A stretch of DNA of 64,000 nucleotides from an uncultured Bacteroides sp. (GTDB taxonomy: Bacteria; Bacteroidota; Bacteroidia; Bacteroidales; Bacteroidaceae): NCBI RefSeq assembly GCF_959029255.1, contig NZ_CAUFUE010000019.1, positions 31,770 to 95,769 on the forward strand. Direction: 5' to 3'. The translations under genes were made by a program, and so were the position numbers. The notes under the pieces are model-generated. The model was not told the DNA's origin. It did no database searches and saw only the letters and a program-made list of their open reading frames with translations. This document shows, piece by piece, positions 17,286-25,972 of the stretch. Numbering within the stretch: the first letter of the stretch is position 1; every line of letters begins with the position of its first letter.

Positions 17286-18833
17286 TTATTGATTTCTAGC
17301 TGCTTTTACAGTTTCCAGTAAGGCGGAGAGGAATTTTACCTTATCGGGATGAGCTTCAGCTACATTATCCTTTTCGGAGGGGTCTGTAGAGAGGTGGTAA
17401 AGTTGCGGTTGGGGATTGTTACCCATTTCCATTTTCGTCCAATATTCCAGTGCCGGTTTATCACTCGGTTCGATGTATTTCCATTCACCTTGAATGATGG
17501 ACAAGGTGTTGTTAAGATTTTGCTGTACGACGTAATCGCATCCGGTGGCATCCGTACCCAGGAAGTTACCCAATTGGTCACGGCTATCGGGAGCCACACC
17601 CGGCTGGATGGGATGATTTAGCAAAGCTGCCAGAGAAGCATATACGTCAATCATGGAGAACAATGCTTGCTGCTTGCCCGGTTTGATGCCGTTGGGCCAG
17701 CGTACGATGAACGGGATACGCGTACCGGCTTCGAATGCGCTGTATTTACCTCCGCGATAATGTCTCATCGGGGTATGGCCGTTCAGCAATTCGCGAGCCT
17801 GGTCTTGATAGCCATCGTCGATGACGGGACCGTTGTCGCTACAGAATACGAAAATGGTATTGTCGGCTATATTCAGGCTGTCCAGTGTGCGCATTATCTC
17901 ACCAACAGTCCAGTCCAGTTGCAGGATGACGTCTCCACGTGTACCTAAGCCGCTCTTTCCGGCAAAACGGGGATGGGGGACACGGGGAACATGAACATCC
18001 TGCGTACCCATATATAGGAAGAAGGGCTCGTCTTTATGAGAAGTGATAAAGTTCTTGGCTTTGTCGGTGATGACGTCGGCTATATCTTCATCCACCCATA
18101 AGGCGGATTTGCCGCCCGTCATCCAGCCGATGCGCGGAATACCGTTGATAATGGTATTGTTGTGTCCCTGGCTGGGTTTCAGTTTCACTAATTCGGGATT
18201 TTCAAGGCCGGTAGGCCAGTCACCTACTTTATGGTTATAGTTCACGGTAATCGGGTCATTCGGGTCGAGTCCTACCACATGCGCGTTTTCCACGAATACA
18301 CAAGGTACGCGGTCCACGGTAGCGGGGATGATGAACTCATAGTCGAAGCCGATATCCTGGGTGTTCGGTCTGATTTCATGGTTGAAATCCGTCCCGCCCT
18401 TGGGACCCAGTCCCAGATGCCACTTGCCGACGGCTGCCGTGGTGTATCCTTCTTCTCTGAACATATCCGCCATGGTCACGCAGGCAGTGTCGATAATCAG
18501 TTCCGAGTTTCCCGGAGCAATGCCCGTGTTCTCCTGTCTCCACGGATACATGCCCGTAAGTATGCCGAAGCGGGAAGGGGTACTCGTGGAAGAAGTGGCG
18601 TATGCGTTGGTGAACTGTATGCCCTGACCGGCAAGGCGGTCGATATTCGGAGTGCTGACTTTGGTAGCGCCGTAACAACTCAGGTCTCCGATGCCTAAAT
18701 CATCTGCAATCAGGTAAATCACGTTCGGTTTTTGTGCCTGATTGTGCTTAGCTTCTTGTTTGGAGGCATTACCACATCCTGTCAGGAGAGCTATACCCGG
18801 CAGAAACGGTAGGAAAGAGGAAAAATGTTTCAT
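17286..18833 (-). CDS. Ser-type S1 family sulfatase, probable chondroitin GalNAc-6-O-sulfatase
   Basis: A 515-residue lipoprotein sulfatase. The frame is open upstream to 18971, but the start at 18833 gives a proper signal peptide (MKHFSSFLPFLPGIALLTGC, lipid cysteine 20) and lies below a -7 box, so it is preferred. Metal and active-site marks are LIADDLGIGDLSCYG and STPSRFGILTG, in which Ser84 would be converted to formylglycine, plus GKWHLG, HVPRVPHPRF and FCSDNGP. Ser-type enzymes need the radical-SAM maturase anSME, which is not in this window. Its place beside the regulator and SusC pairs of a chondroitin locus suggests it removes sulfate from chondroitin oligosaccharides; GalNAc-6-sulfate is likely by analogy with the corresponding B. 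thetaiotaomicron locus. Confidence 0.9.
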   Translation of the reverse strand: MKHFSSFLPFLPGIALLTGCGNASKQEAKHNQAQKPNVIYLIADDLGIGDLSCYGATKVSTPNIDRLAGQGIQFTNAYATSSTSTPSRFGILTGMYPWRQENTGIAPGNSELIIDTACVTMADMFREEGYTTAAVGKWHLGLGPKGGTDFNHEIRPNTQDIGFDYEFIIPATVDRVPCVFVENAHVVGLDPNDPITVNYNHKVGDWPTGLENPELVKLKPSQGHNNTIINGIPRIGWMTGGKSALWVDEDIADVITDKAKNFITSHKDEPFFLYMGTQDVHVPRVPHPRFAGKSGLGTRGDVILQLDWTVGEIMRTLDSLNIADNTIFVFCSDNGPVIDDGYQDQARELLNGHTPMRHYRGGKYSAFEAGTRIPFIVRWPNGIKPGKQQALFSMIDVYASLAALLNHPIQPGVAPDSRDQLGNFLGTDATGCDYVVQQNLNNTLSIIQGEWKYIEPSDKPALEYWTKMEMGNNPQPQLYHLSTDPSEKDNVAEAHPDKVKFLSALLETVKAARNQ

Positions 18834-18867
18834 AGACTTTTGGATTTTAAAGTTTGAATTATAATGC

Positions 18868-18934
18868 CAAAAGTAACGGTTTTTCCTCAAAGCGATGTGC
18901 CGGAGAGTCCGAAGGAAGGGTAAAAACGTACAAT
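18868..18934 (-). promoter_or_regulatory. sulfatase promoter with operator half-site
   Basis: Minus-strand TACTTTTG (18868-18875) is a -7 box 35 bases before the ATG at 18833. CGTACAAT at 18927-18934 ends 59 bases from the box, close to the CGTACATT of the SusC1 and SusC2 promoters (60 bases), so it may be a half-site for the same activator. Between this and the regulator stop lies a short direct repeat of CACAGAG (18951-18974). Confidence 0.5.
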
Positions 18935-18988
18935 AATGCATTGTTTCACCACAGAGCGCACAGAGTCTCACAGAGTCTTTTTCTTTTC

Positions 18989-21900
18989 TTACTCTTCTTC
19001 TTCCTCGCTATCCGAGTCTTTTCCCTTCCTGTAAGCCAGCGGACTTACATGATAAATGTCTTTGAAGCATTTACTGAAATAGCGCGAAGAACTAAACCCT
19101 ATCTTGTCCGAAATCTCGGTAATATTCAGTTCCGGATTGTTGCGCAGCATCAAAGCCCCCTTCTTCAACCTTATCGTCAGGATGAAGTCATTGGGAGTCT
19201 GTCCGGTAATTGCTTTCAGCTTGGCAAACAAATTCGTGCGCGCCATTGCCATTTCCCGGGCAAAGACATTGACGTTGAACTCCGTATCGTCCAAATGCTC
19301 TTCGATGACAGCCATGGCACGATCCAGGATATCCTTGTCGATAGGATTTGTTGCAAGCATCTGCGCGGCGGTCTGTGGCTGCTTGCTGAACTTCTCTTGC
19401 AGCAGAATGCGGGAATTAACCAGATTGTTGCAACGGGATATCAGTAAACTGGTATTAAAAGGTTTGGTGATATAATCGTCCGCGCCGATACGGAATCCTT
19501 CTATATTCTGCTCGATGGCAGTGCGTGCCGTCAGCAGTACTACCGGAATGTGGCACGTATTGAAATCCGTCTTTATCTGTTTGCACAATTCCGTCCCCGA
19601 CATTTTAGGCATCACCACGTCGCTCACCACAATCGTAGGCATTTCACTGCGCACCAGGGCAAGTCCCTCTTCGCCATCGGCTGCCGTAATCACCTGATAG
19701 AATGGCTTGAAGATATTCGCCAGCATTTCGCGGATGGAAGCGTTGTCTTCCACAATCAGCATTTTGGCGTCCGGCATGCGTTTGATGGGAGCATTCTCTT
19801 CCAGTTCCGCAATCAGCAGCGCGTCAGCCTCCGGCTTGGGCACGTCGATTTGCTCGATGGAATCGGTAGTTTTACTGATTTGCTCTTCCGTAAATTGCGC
19901 ATTGCCCAACCCTAAGGTAACGATGAAACTCGTACCCTTGCCCAGTTCGCTTTCCACACGGATACTGCCGTGATGCAACTCCACGATGCCTTTTGTCAAA
20001 GCCAGTCCGATGCCCGTACCGGTCTTGTCCGCGCTGACGGTACCCACCGGCTCTATTTGATAGAAGCGGTCGAATATCTTGTCCACCTCCTTGGCATCGA
20101 TGCCGCTACCTGTATCCGTAACCCGGATTACGGCATTACCACCCTCCGTTGTGATGCTGAGGGTGATGGTATCTTCCGCCTCCGTGTGCTTGATGGCATT
20201 GGACAGAAGATTATTAATCACTTTCTGCATCTGCTTCTGGTCGTACCACACCTCCAAGTCATCCGTCTCCTTCTCAAAATTGAAGTTGATTTGCTTGGCT
20301 CCGGCATATTCCAGGAACAGCAGGTAGTTTTCGTACAGGAAGTTCACGATGTTGTGCGGGCTTACCTTGATTTTCATGTGCCCTTGTTCCTGTTTGCGGA
20401 AGTCGAGCAACTCGGTTATCAGTTCGCGTAGCTGTATGCTGTTTTTGTAGATGCCCAATATCTTGTTATAGATGGTGGGTGTGAAGTTCTGCAATTGCAG
20501 CAACGTTTCCACCTGCGCCACAATCAAGGTCAGCGGAGTGCGGAACTCATGCGATATATTGGTAAAGAAGCGCAGTTTGGATTGGTTCAGCGCTTCCACG
20601 TCTTGTATGTGCTTCTGCTCGTATTTCAAAGATTCACGCAACTTGATTCTCGACTTATAGGTACGTATCAGATACCACAGCAAAGCCGCCGTTATCATCA
20701 GATAAATAAAATAGGCGAGCGGCGTTTTATAATAAGGTGGCAACACATGGATAGTAAGATGTACCTGTGGGCACAAGCTTTCATCCTTTCCCTCCGGTTT
20801 GATGAGGAGGTTATAAGTGCCTGCGTTGAGGTTCGTATAAGTAATGTTGTGCAGTCCACGGGTATTTGTCCAGTCATTGGAGAATCCTTGCAACTTATAG
20901 ACAATGTCGTCCTTATTGGCAGCCACATAGTTCGATGTGGCAAATTCCACGCTGAACATGGTTTGGTCGGCATTTAGTGTAATCTCCTTCGTGTGGCATA
21001 AAGACTGCCCCAGGATGCCCGACTCGTCTCCTACCTGAATTTCTTCACCGTTCACGATGAGACGTGAAAGGATAATCTTGTAAGGTTTCGGTGTAAAGTT
21101 CAGCTCCATTTCGTGGAAAGAAATCATCCCCTGTACTCCGCCCAGGAATATCTCGCCGTCACGGGTCACGCAAAGGGCGTTTTCGTTGACCGCCGTGAAC
21201 GGGAAACCGTTTTCAGTGCTGTAGTTCAGGAATTTCTTGGTCTGATAATCAAAGATGGAGAAACCTTCGTTGGTGATGAGCAGCAGTTTACCCGTAGTGG
21301 GAGACTCCTGCGTTTCATAAATACAATCGCTGATGAGGTTATTCCTCACCTTGTCGAAGTTTTCGAAGTCATTGCTTGCCGGACGATAGAGGTCGAGTCC
21401 GCTGCCCGAAGTAGAGAACCACAGGTTTCCCTTGCCATCCTGCGTGATGTTGTTTACGTTGTTGTTGCTGAGACTGTTCGGGCTCTTGGGGTCATAATGG
21501 TAATTAACCAGCTTATGCGTGTCGAAGCGGTAACTGAACACGCCTTCCCCCGTAGCCGCAATCCATAAAGTGCCGTCTTTGTCGAACTCGACATCCGCCA
21601 CCATCTTGATAGACCGCCCCTCTTTGGTGTCCTTGAACAACTGTTGGCATTTGCCGTTGGCGGGGTTGAAAAGACATACCCCGTTCTGCGTCGCTATGAC
21701 TAACCGGTCTTGATAGGGAGCGATATCCCTGATGATATCCGAAGGGAGCGATTCCGGGTTGTCCGCCTCCATGCGGTAGTGGGTAAACTGCCCGGAGCGT
21801 ATGTCCAGCCTGTTCAGCCCGCCCAGGTGAGTGCCAATCCATATAACCTCTTTGGCTCCATCATAGTAGAGCGCTTTCACGTTGTTGTGCGAAATGCTGT

Positions 21901-23047
21901 TGCGTCCCTCTTGCGGGCGATACCATTTGAATTCATGTGTCCGGCGGTTGTAGTAGTTCAATCCGCCTCCCTCGGTGCCTATCCACAGGTTGCCGTCCTT
22001 GTCCTCAACGGTACGTCCCACCACCGGATAACTCAAACCGCTCTTTTCCACGGCGGAATAAGTGTAGCGTGTGTATATCTCATACTCAGGATTGAAATAG
22101 TTGACGCCGCCAAAGTAAGTGCCCAGCCACAGCGTACCCTGGTTGTCCTTCACGATGCACCAGATGGAAGAGTGCGTCAATCCTTCACCCTGCACGTCAT
22201 TCGCCGTGTGGTTTTGGAACAACTTCGTACTCTTGTTGAAGCGGTTCAGCCCGTTGAAAGTACCTATCCATATATTTCCGAGATTGTCTTCGCAACAAGC
22301 TCTCACAAAGTTGGAAGAAAGGCTGTGGGGATTTTTCGCGTCGTATCTGAAATTCTCTATCTGCCCGTCTTTTTTCACATGATACAAGCCCTCTTCCCAG
22401 CTACCAATCCACAATTCGCTTTCGCTGTCCTGATAGATGCTGGTGATGTTTCCCTCCCGGATGGGATGTGTCAGTTCCCGGCTGGTTGTGTTCAGGCGAT
22501 AAACGCCTTTTGTGGTGGTACCCATCCAGAAGGCTCCTTTATCGGCATGCATGCAGAAGATATCCAGGTTTCCTGCCGCCAGTTGGTAAAATAAATCGAA
22601 GTTACCCGTCTCCTCATTATAGCGGTATACTTCGTTCTTTTGCCCGATGAAAAGGCCGTTATTGTAATAAATGCTATTAATTTGCCCCTGTATCAGCGTC
22701 CTGAATTTTTGAGTGGTAAGGTTGAATTCGGCAACACCTTCGGTGCAAAGCAGGTAGATTTTCCCGTTGTGATTGCCCACAATCCTCAGCACGGTGTTGC
22801 AGAACAGGCTGTTCGGGTCATTCTTTCTTAGTTTATAAGTCTTTATGTCTTCCCCGTTGTAGCGGTTCAGTCCTTCGCGCGTGCCAATCCACAAGATGCC
22901 GTTTTCATCGATATAAAGGCTGTTCACCGAAAACTGGGACAAGCCGTCATCGGTGGTCAGGTGGTTGAAAGTGATGTTCTGACCTTGCACTGTAGCGGCA
23001 ACTACATCTATTAAAATAAGGAATAGGTAAATAATAAGCTTTTGCAC
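18989..23047 (-). CDS. hybrid two-component system sensor/regulator (HTCS)
   Basis: A one-protein signalling system of about 1352 residues. A signal peptide (VQKLIIYLFLILIDVVAAT) leads into a periplasmic sensor of two-component-propeller repeats (many GLNRF, GLNYYN and IWIGT motifs), a Y_Y_Y domain, and one membrane span (LAYFIYLMITAALLWYLI). Inside the cell follow a HisKA domain with His833 in SHEFRTPL, an HATPase domain (NAIKHTE, DTGSGID), a receiver with Asp1143 in VVSDVVMP, and an AraC-type DNA-binding domain (ITEISDKIGFSSSRYFSKCFK). The end is an unusual acidic tail, DSDSEEEEE. The frame is open to an ATG at 23152, but the -7 box at 23077-23084 and the signal peptide favour the GTG at 23047. 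It probably senses unsaturated chondroitin disaccharide and activates the locus. Confidence 0.93.
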   Translation of the reverse strand: MQKLIIYLFLILIDVVAATVQGQNITFNHLTTDDGLSQFSVNSLYIDENGILWIGTREGLNRYNGEDIKTYKLRKNDPNSLFCNTVLRIVGNHNGKIYLLCTEGVAEFNLTTQKFRTLIQGQINSIYYNNGLFIGQKNEVYRYNEETGNFDLFYQLAAGNLDIFCMHADKGAFWMGTTTKGVYRLNTTSRELTHPIREGNITSIYQDSESELWIGSWEEGLYHVKKDGQIENFRYDAKNPHSLSSNFVRACCEDNLGNIWIGTFNGLNRFNKSTKLFQNHTANDVQGEGLTHSSIWCIVKDNQGTLWLGTYFGGVNYFNPEYEIYTRYTYSAVEKSGLSYPVVGRTVEDKDGNLWIGTEGGGLNYYNRRTHEFKWYRPQEGRNSISHNNVKALYYDGAKEVIWIGTHLGGLNRLDIRSGQFTHYRMEADNPESLPSDIIRDIAPYQDRLVIATQNGVCLFNPANGKCQQLFKDTKEGRSIKMVADVEFDKDGTLWIAATGEGVFSYRFDTHKLVNYHYDPKSPNSLSNNNVNNITQDGKGNLWFSTSGSGLDLYRPASNDFENFDKVRNNLISDCIYETQESPTTGKLLLITNEGFSIFDYQTKKFLNYSTENGFPFTAVNENALCVTRDGEIFLGGVQGMISFHEMELNFTPKPYKIILSRLIVNGEEIQVGDESGILGQSLCHTKEITLNADQTMFSVEFATSNYVAANKDDIVYKLQGFSNDWTNTRGLHNITYTNLNAGTYNLLIKPEGKDESLCPQVHLTIHVLPPYYKTPLAYFIYLMITAALLWYLIRTYKSRIKLRESLKYEQKHIQDVEALNQSKLRFFTNISHEFRTPLTLIVAQVETLLQLQNFTPTIYNKILGIYKNSIQLRELITELLDFRKQEQGHMKIKVSPHNIVNFLYENYLLFLEYAGAKQINFNFEKETDDLEVWYDQKQMQKVINNLLSNAIKHTEAEDTITLSITTEGGNAVIRVTDTGSGIDAKEVDKIFDRFYQIEPVGTVSADKTGTGIGLALTKGIVELHHGSIRVESELGKGTSFIVTLGLGNAQFTEEQISKTTDSIEQIDVPKPEADALLIAELEENAPIKRMPDAKMLIVEDNASIREMLANIFKPFYQVITAADGEEGLALVRSEMPTIVVSDVVMPKMSGTELCKQIKTDFNTCHIPVVLLTARTAIEQNIEGFRIGADDYITKPFNTSLLISRCNNLVNSRILLQEKFSKQPQTAAQMLATNPIDKDILDRAMAVIEEHLDDTEFNVNVFAREMAMARTNLFAKLKAITGQTPNDFILTIRLKKGALMLRNNPELNITEISDKIGFSSSRYFSKCFKDIYHVSPLAYRKGKDSDSEEEEE

Positions 23048-23076
23048 TGTTACATTGTTTTTTAAGGTTCCAAACA

Positions 23077-23084
23077 CAAATATA
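23077..23084 (-). promoter_or_regulatory. -7 promoter element of the HTCS gene
   Basis: Minus-strand TATATTTG lies 30 bases upstream of the GTG at 23047. It is back to back with the kinase promoter, so the two genes are transcribed divergently from a region of about 100 bases. Confidence 0.5.
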
Positions 23085-23090
23085 GAAATA

Positions 23091-23124
23091 TTTTGTGCAA
23101 AGTAGGAGAAAGAGTGTATATTTG
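23091..23124 (+). promoter_or_regulatory. promoter of the sugar kinase gene
   Basis: TTTTG (23091-23095) and TATATTTG (23117-23124) are separated by 21 bases, matching the Bacteroides -33/-7 arrangement. The ATG follows 26 bases after the -7 box, giving a leader of about 20 bases. Confidence 0.7.
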
Positions 23125-23150
23125 TACAATAATTTAATCTATTAATTATC

Positions 23151-24233
23151 ATGAAAGACCTTTTATCTATTGTATCTCATTTTCAATTGAAGGGTACAGT
23201 CCAAGAAATCAAGCCTTTAGGCGCAGGACTAATTAACGACACGTATAAAGTAACTACTATCGAAGCAGATGCTCCCGACTATGTGTTGCAGCGTATCAAC
23301 CATGCCATTTTCCAGAATGTGGAGATGTTGCAGTCTAATATCGACGCTGTGACGCGTCACATACGCAAGAAGCTCGAACAGGGCGGCGAACAGGATGTAG
23401 ACCGTAAAGTGCTCCATTTCCTCACTGCCGACAACGGAAAGACTTTCTGGTACGATGGCGAAAACTACTGGCGTATCATGGTGTTCATCCCCAATGCCAA
23501 GACATACGAAACGGTCAATCCCGAGTATTCTTATTATGCCGGTGCAGCTTTCGGTAATTTCCAGGCGATGCTTGCCGATATCCCCGACACGTTGGGCGAA
23601 ACCATTCCCGACTTCCACAACATGGAGTTCCGTTTGAAGCAACTTCGTGACGCGGTGGCTGCCGATGCCGCCGGACGCGTAGAGGAAGTGCAATATTTCC
23701 TCGACGAGATAGAGCGCCGTGCCGATGAAATGTGCAAGGCGGAACGTCTGCACCGCGAGGGCAAACTACCCAAGCGTGTTTGTCACTGCGATACGAAAGT
23801 AAACAACATGATGTTCGATGAAAAAGGAAATGTGCTTTGTGTAATCGACCTCGATACGGTGATGCCCAGCTACATCTTCTCCGATTTCGGTGACTTCCTG
23901 CGTTCGGGAGCCAATACCGGTCTCGAAGACGACAAGGACCTGGATAACGTGAACTTCAATATGGAAATATTCAAAGCCTTTGCAAAGGGTTATCTTGAAT
24001 CCGCCAAGTCTTTCCTCTTGCCGATAGAGATAGAAAACCTGCCATACGCTGCCGCTTTGTTCCCCTACATGCAGTGTGTACGCTTCCTTGCCGATTACAT
24101 CAACGGCGATACGTACTACAAGATTCAGTATCCGGAACATAACCTGGTGCGTACGAAGGCACAATTCAAATTGCTGCAAAGCGTAGAAGAACATACGCCT
24201 GAGATGCAGCAGTTCATAGCTTCGTGTATTTAA
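23151..24233 (+). CDS. NahK-like N-acetylhexosamine kinase (aminoglycoside-phosphotransferase fold)
   Basis: A 360-residue cytoplasmic kinase of the APH superfamily. It shows the glycine-containing nucleotide loop (PLGAGLINDTYKV, about residue 22-34), the catalytic loop HCDTKVNN with Asp214 and Asn218, and the magnesium motif IDLDTVMP with Asp233/Asp235. The overall pattern resembles N-acetylhexosamine 1-kinase (NahK), which phosphorylates GlcNAc or GalNAc. Placed divergently beside the chondroitin regulator, it would fit phosphorylation of GalNAc released by GH88 from chondroitin disaccharide; the substrate is inference. Next comes a carbohydrate-binding-family-9-like gene 17 bases downstream, with a terminator after it, so the two form an operon. 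Confidence 0.8.
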   Translation: MKDLLSIVSHFQLKGTVQEIKPLGAGLINDTYKVTTIEADAPDYVLQRINHAIFQNVEMLQSNIDAVTRHIRKKLEQGGEQDVDRKVLHFLTADNGKTFWYDGENYWRIMVFIPNAKTYETVNPEYSYYAGAAFGNFQAMLADIPDTLGETIPDFHNMEFRLKQLRDAVAADAAGRVEEVQYFLDEIERRADEMCKAERLHREGKLPKRVCHCDTKVNNMMFDEKGNVLCVIDLDTVMPSYIFSDFGDFLRSGANTGLEDDKDLDNVNFNMEIFKAFAKGYLESAKSFLLPIEIENLPYAAALFPYMQCVRFLADYINGDTYYKIQYPEHNLVRTKAQFKLLQSVEEHTPEMQQFIASCI

Positions 24234-24250
24234 AACTATAGATATTGATA

Positions 24251-24901
24251 ATGAAAGAATTGAATGTCAAGAAGGTGAGCATGGCGAGTGTGCCGGTTGA
24301 GTCGGTGCCTGCTCTTCTCGATGAAGAAAAAGTGGTTTTTCAGCCGATTAATACCGTAAACTGGGAAGATTTCCCTTATAGTCCGGTTGTGGAGTTCCGC
24401 ATTGCTCATACGGAAGATGCCATTCTGCTTCATTATAAAGTGAAAGAAGCGAGTGTGCGTGCCGTAGCAGGACAGGACAACGGTCCGGTGTGGGAAGATG
24501 CCTGCGTAGAGTTCTTCTCCATTCCTGCCGGAGACGGTGTATATTATAATGTGGAATGTAATTGTGCCGGTGCGTTGCTTATCGGTGCCGGTGCAGAGCG
24601 CAACAATCGCCGGCATGCTCCGCAGGAAGTGCTCGATAAGGTGCGGCGCTGGTCTTCCCTGGGTCGTGAAGCTTTCCCCGAAAGAATAGGGGAGTGTGGC
24701 TGGGAAGTGGCTTTGGTTATTCCTTTTTCCGCCTTCTTCTTGCACAATATCACCTCGCTGGATGGTAAGTCTATCCGTGCCAATTTCTATAAATGCGGTG
24801 ATAAGTTGCAGACACCTCACTTCCTTTCATGGAATCCCATTGAGTTGCCTACTCCGAACTTCCATTGCCCGGAGTTCTTCGGCATGCTGAATATGGAATA
24901 A
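24251..24901 (+). CDS. carbohydrate-binding family 9-like protein
   Basis: A 216-residue protein with no signal peptide. A frame open from TTG at 24245 exists, but ATG at 24251 is the natural start. It has the beta-sandwich strands of family-9-like carbohydrate-binding proteins: VVEFRIAHTEDAILLHYKV, VWEDACVEFFSIP, YYNVECNCAGALL, WEVALVIPFSAFF, and an aromatic end LSWNPIELPTPNFHCPEFFG. Many Bacteroidota carry such stand-alone proteins; their role is not established. It is the second gene after the kinase, 17 bases apart, and ends at a strong terminator, so the pair may act together on a sugar or sugar phosphate. Confidence 0.8.
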   Translation: MKELNVKKVSMASVPVESVPALLDEEKVVFQPINTVNWEDFPYSPVVEFRIAHTEDAILLHYKVKEASVRAVAGQDNGPVWEDACVEFFSIPAGDGVYYNVECNCAGALLIGAGAERNNRRHAPQEVLDKVRRWSSLGREAFPERIGECGWEVALVIPFSAFFLHNITSLDGKSIRANFYKCGDKLQTPHFLSWNPIELPTPNFHCPEFFGMLNME

Positions 24902-24922
24902 GATTGAGTAGTTACAACCAGG

Positions 24923-25369
24923 CTACTTATTGACAGACAAGCCTGCAACCGGTGATATCGCCTCGGTTGCAGGCTGTTTTTTTGACCTCTTCCGTAGTTT
25001 ATGCCATATCGCGTTTACCCATATACTGCAAGATTTCAGATGGATTTTCGCCTGCATGGCTTTGTCTGCCATCCATACGTACAGATTATTGTTGTTCAGG
25101 TCAAGAAGGAATAAAACGTCTTTGTAGCAATAAATATAGAGGTATTGTTGGGTGCGGAGCGTGCTGAAGATTTCGTTCAAAGGCAGTGAAAACTCCGGTC
25201 TTGCATCATTGGGAGTGTTAAGGGAACAAGGCAAGAAATGGATACATTCTTTATTTACCTCATAATAATGTTCCTCACAATGTGGTCTGAGAACTTTTAT
25301 TTTCTTGGTATTCGTTTGTTTTCTCAGGCAGCAAACAATCTCGATAATGGCTTGGTCAAGAGGAGTCAT
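24923..25369 (-). CDS. hypothetical protein
   Basis: A 148-residue frame that I do not recognise. The middle (EIFSTLRTQQYLYIYCYKDVLFLLDLNNNNLYVWMAD) looks like genuine beta-rich protein sequence, but there is no signal peptide, no known motif and no clear promoter. Its last residues (AISPVAGLSVNK) are encoded by the arms of the terminator that ends the opposite-strand operon, which suggests the true 3' end has been lost or replaced. It may be a small orphan gene or a decaying one. Confidence 0.45.
   Translation of the reverse strand: MTPLDQAIIEIVCCLRKQTNTKKIKVLRPHCEEHYYEVNKECIHFLPCSLNTPNDARPEFSLPLNEIFSTLRTQQYLYIYCYKDVLFLLDLNNNNLYVWMADKAMQAKIHLKSCSIWVNAIWHKLRKRSKKQPATEAISPVAGLSVNK
24941..24983 (+). 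terminator. Rho-independent terminator of the kinase operon
   Basis: GCCTGCAACCG (24941-24951) and CGGTTGCAGGC (24964-24974) form a perfect 11-bp stem with a 12-nt loop, followed by TGTTTTTTT. It begins 40 bases after the stop of the family-9-like gene. Confidence 0.9.
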
Positions 25370-25466
25370 GGTTTTCTCGGATTTAAAGTTTATAATATTA
25401 CCTTACTCCTCTATAAAAAAAGAAGCCAGGCGCAGTAAACACATCTATCCGACGAAAGGTACTGGT

Positions 25467-25552
25467 AAGAACCCCACCACTAATAAACATGCTCACACGC
25501 CCGACTCTTATGTCGTTCGTGTGAAACAAGATTAGTGAAGTGGTATGTTCTT
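25467..25552. repeat. imperfect long hairpin
   Basis: AAGAACCCCACCACTAAT (25467-25484) and ATTAGTGAAGTGGTATGTTCTT (25531-25552) pair imperfectly, with a CACACG/CGTGTG pair inside (25493-25498 and 25518-25523). The gap 25370-26022 contains no convincing gene, only this element, array 2 and the ATPase promoter. Confidence 0.55.
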
Positions 25553-25788
25553 GACTTAAATAAAATTACCAGTTTTCTCGTCGTCAATAATCGCTTCAAC
25601 ACGCCGTATTTCTCTTCGGCTAGCCACAAAGATAGATGATTTATTAGTATTCACAAAAAGAAGTCTCCTTTTTCTGCCTTTTTCCAATGCATGTCTCATA
25701 ACCGGGATACTGATACGCCGAGTCCGGTATATTAAAGTACAAGAGCGGAAACATTAAACGATAAGCTCTGCACCTCACCGGCCTTCGA

Positions 25789-25857
25789 TGCACAAGATGC
25801 CATCTTGTGTAGCATGAGATGCCATCTTGTACAACATAAGATGCCATCTTGTGCATT
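25789..25857. repeat. 22-bp-period array of imperfect palindromes, array 2 (AAGATG word)
   Basis: Three units with the core AGATGCCATCTTGT begin at 25795, 25817 and 25839, exactly 22 bases apart; written as 18-mers they are ACAAGATGCCATCTTGTG (25792), ATGAGATGCCATCTTGTA (25814) and ATAAGATGCCATCTTGTG (25836), with spacers TAGC and CAAC. ATGCACAAGATG at the start and CATCTTGTGCAT at the end bound the array as an inverted pair. Confidence 0.85.
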
Positions 25858-25972
25858 GCAGTCGGCAGTCCTTCTGTAGCCGGGTCTTCTCTTTCTTATT
25901 GTCAACACTTAAAGGATAGATACTTTGTTAATCGAAAAAACGCCATTCTGGAATACTTTTTTTATATAAAAA

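Noticed and set aside
21710..22594. Plus-strand frame of 294 codons
   Set aside because: Antisense to the propeller-repeat sensor of the HTCS gene; the periodic repeats make long shadow frames.
25644..25856. Minus-strand 70-codon frame over array 2
   Set aside because: The N-terminal part is only the repeat unit translated; no promoter or protein-like sequence.
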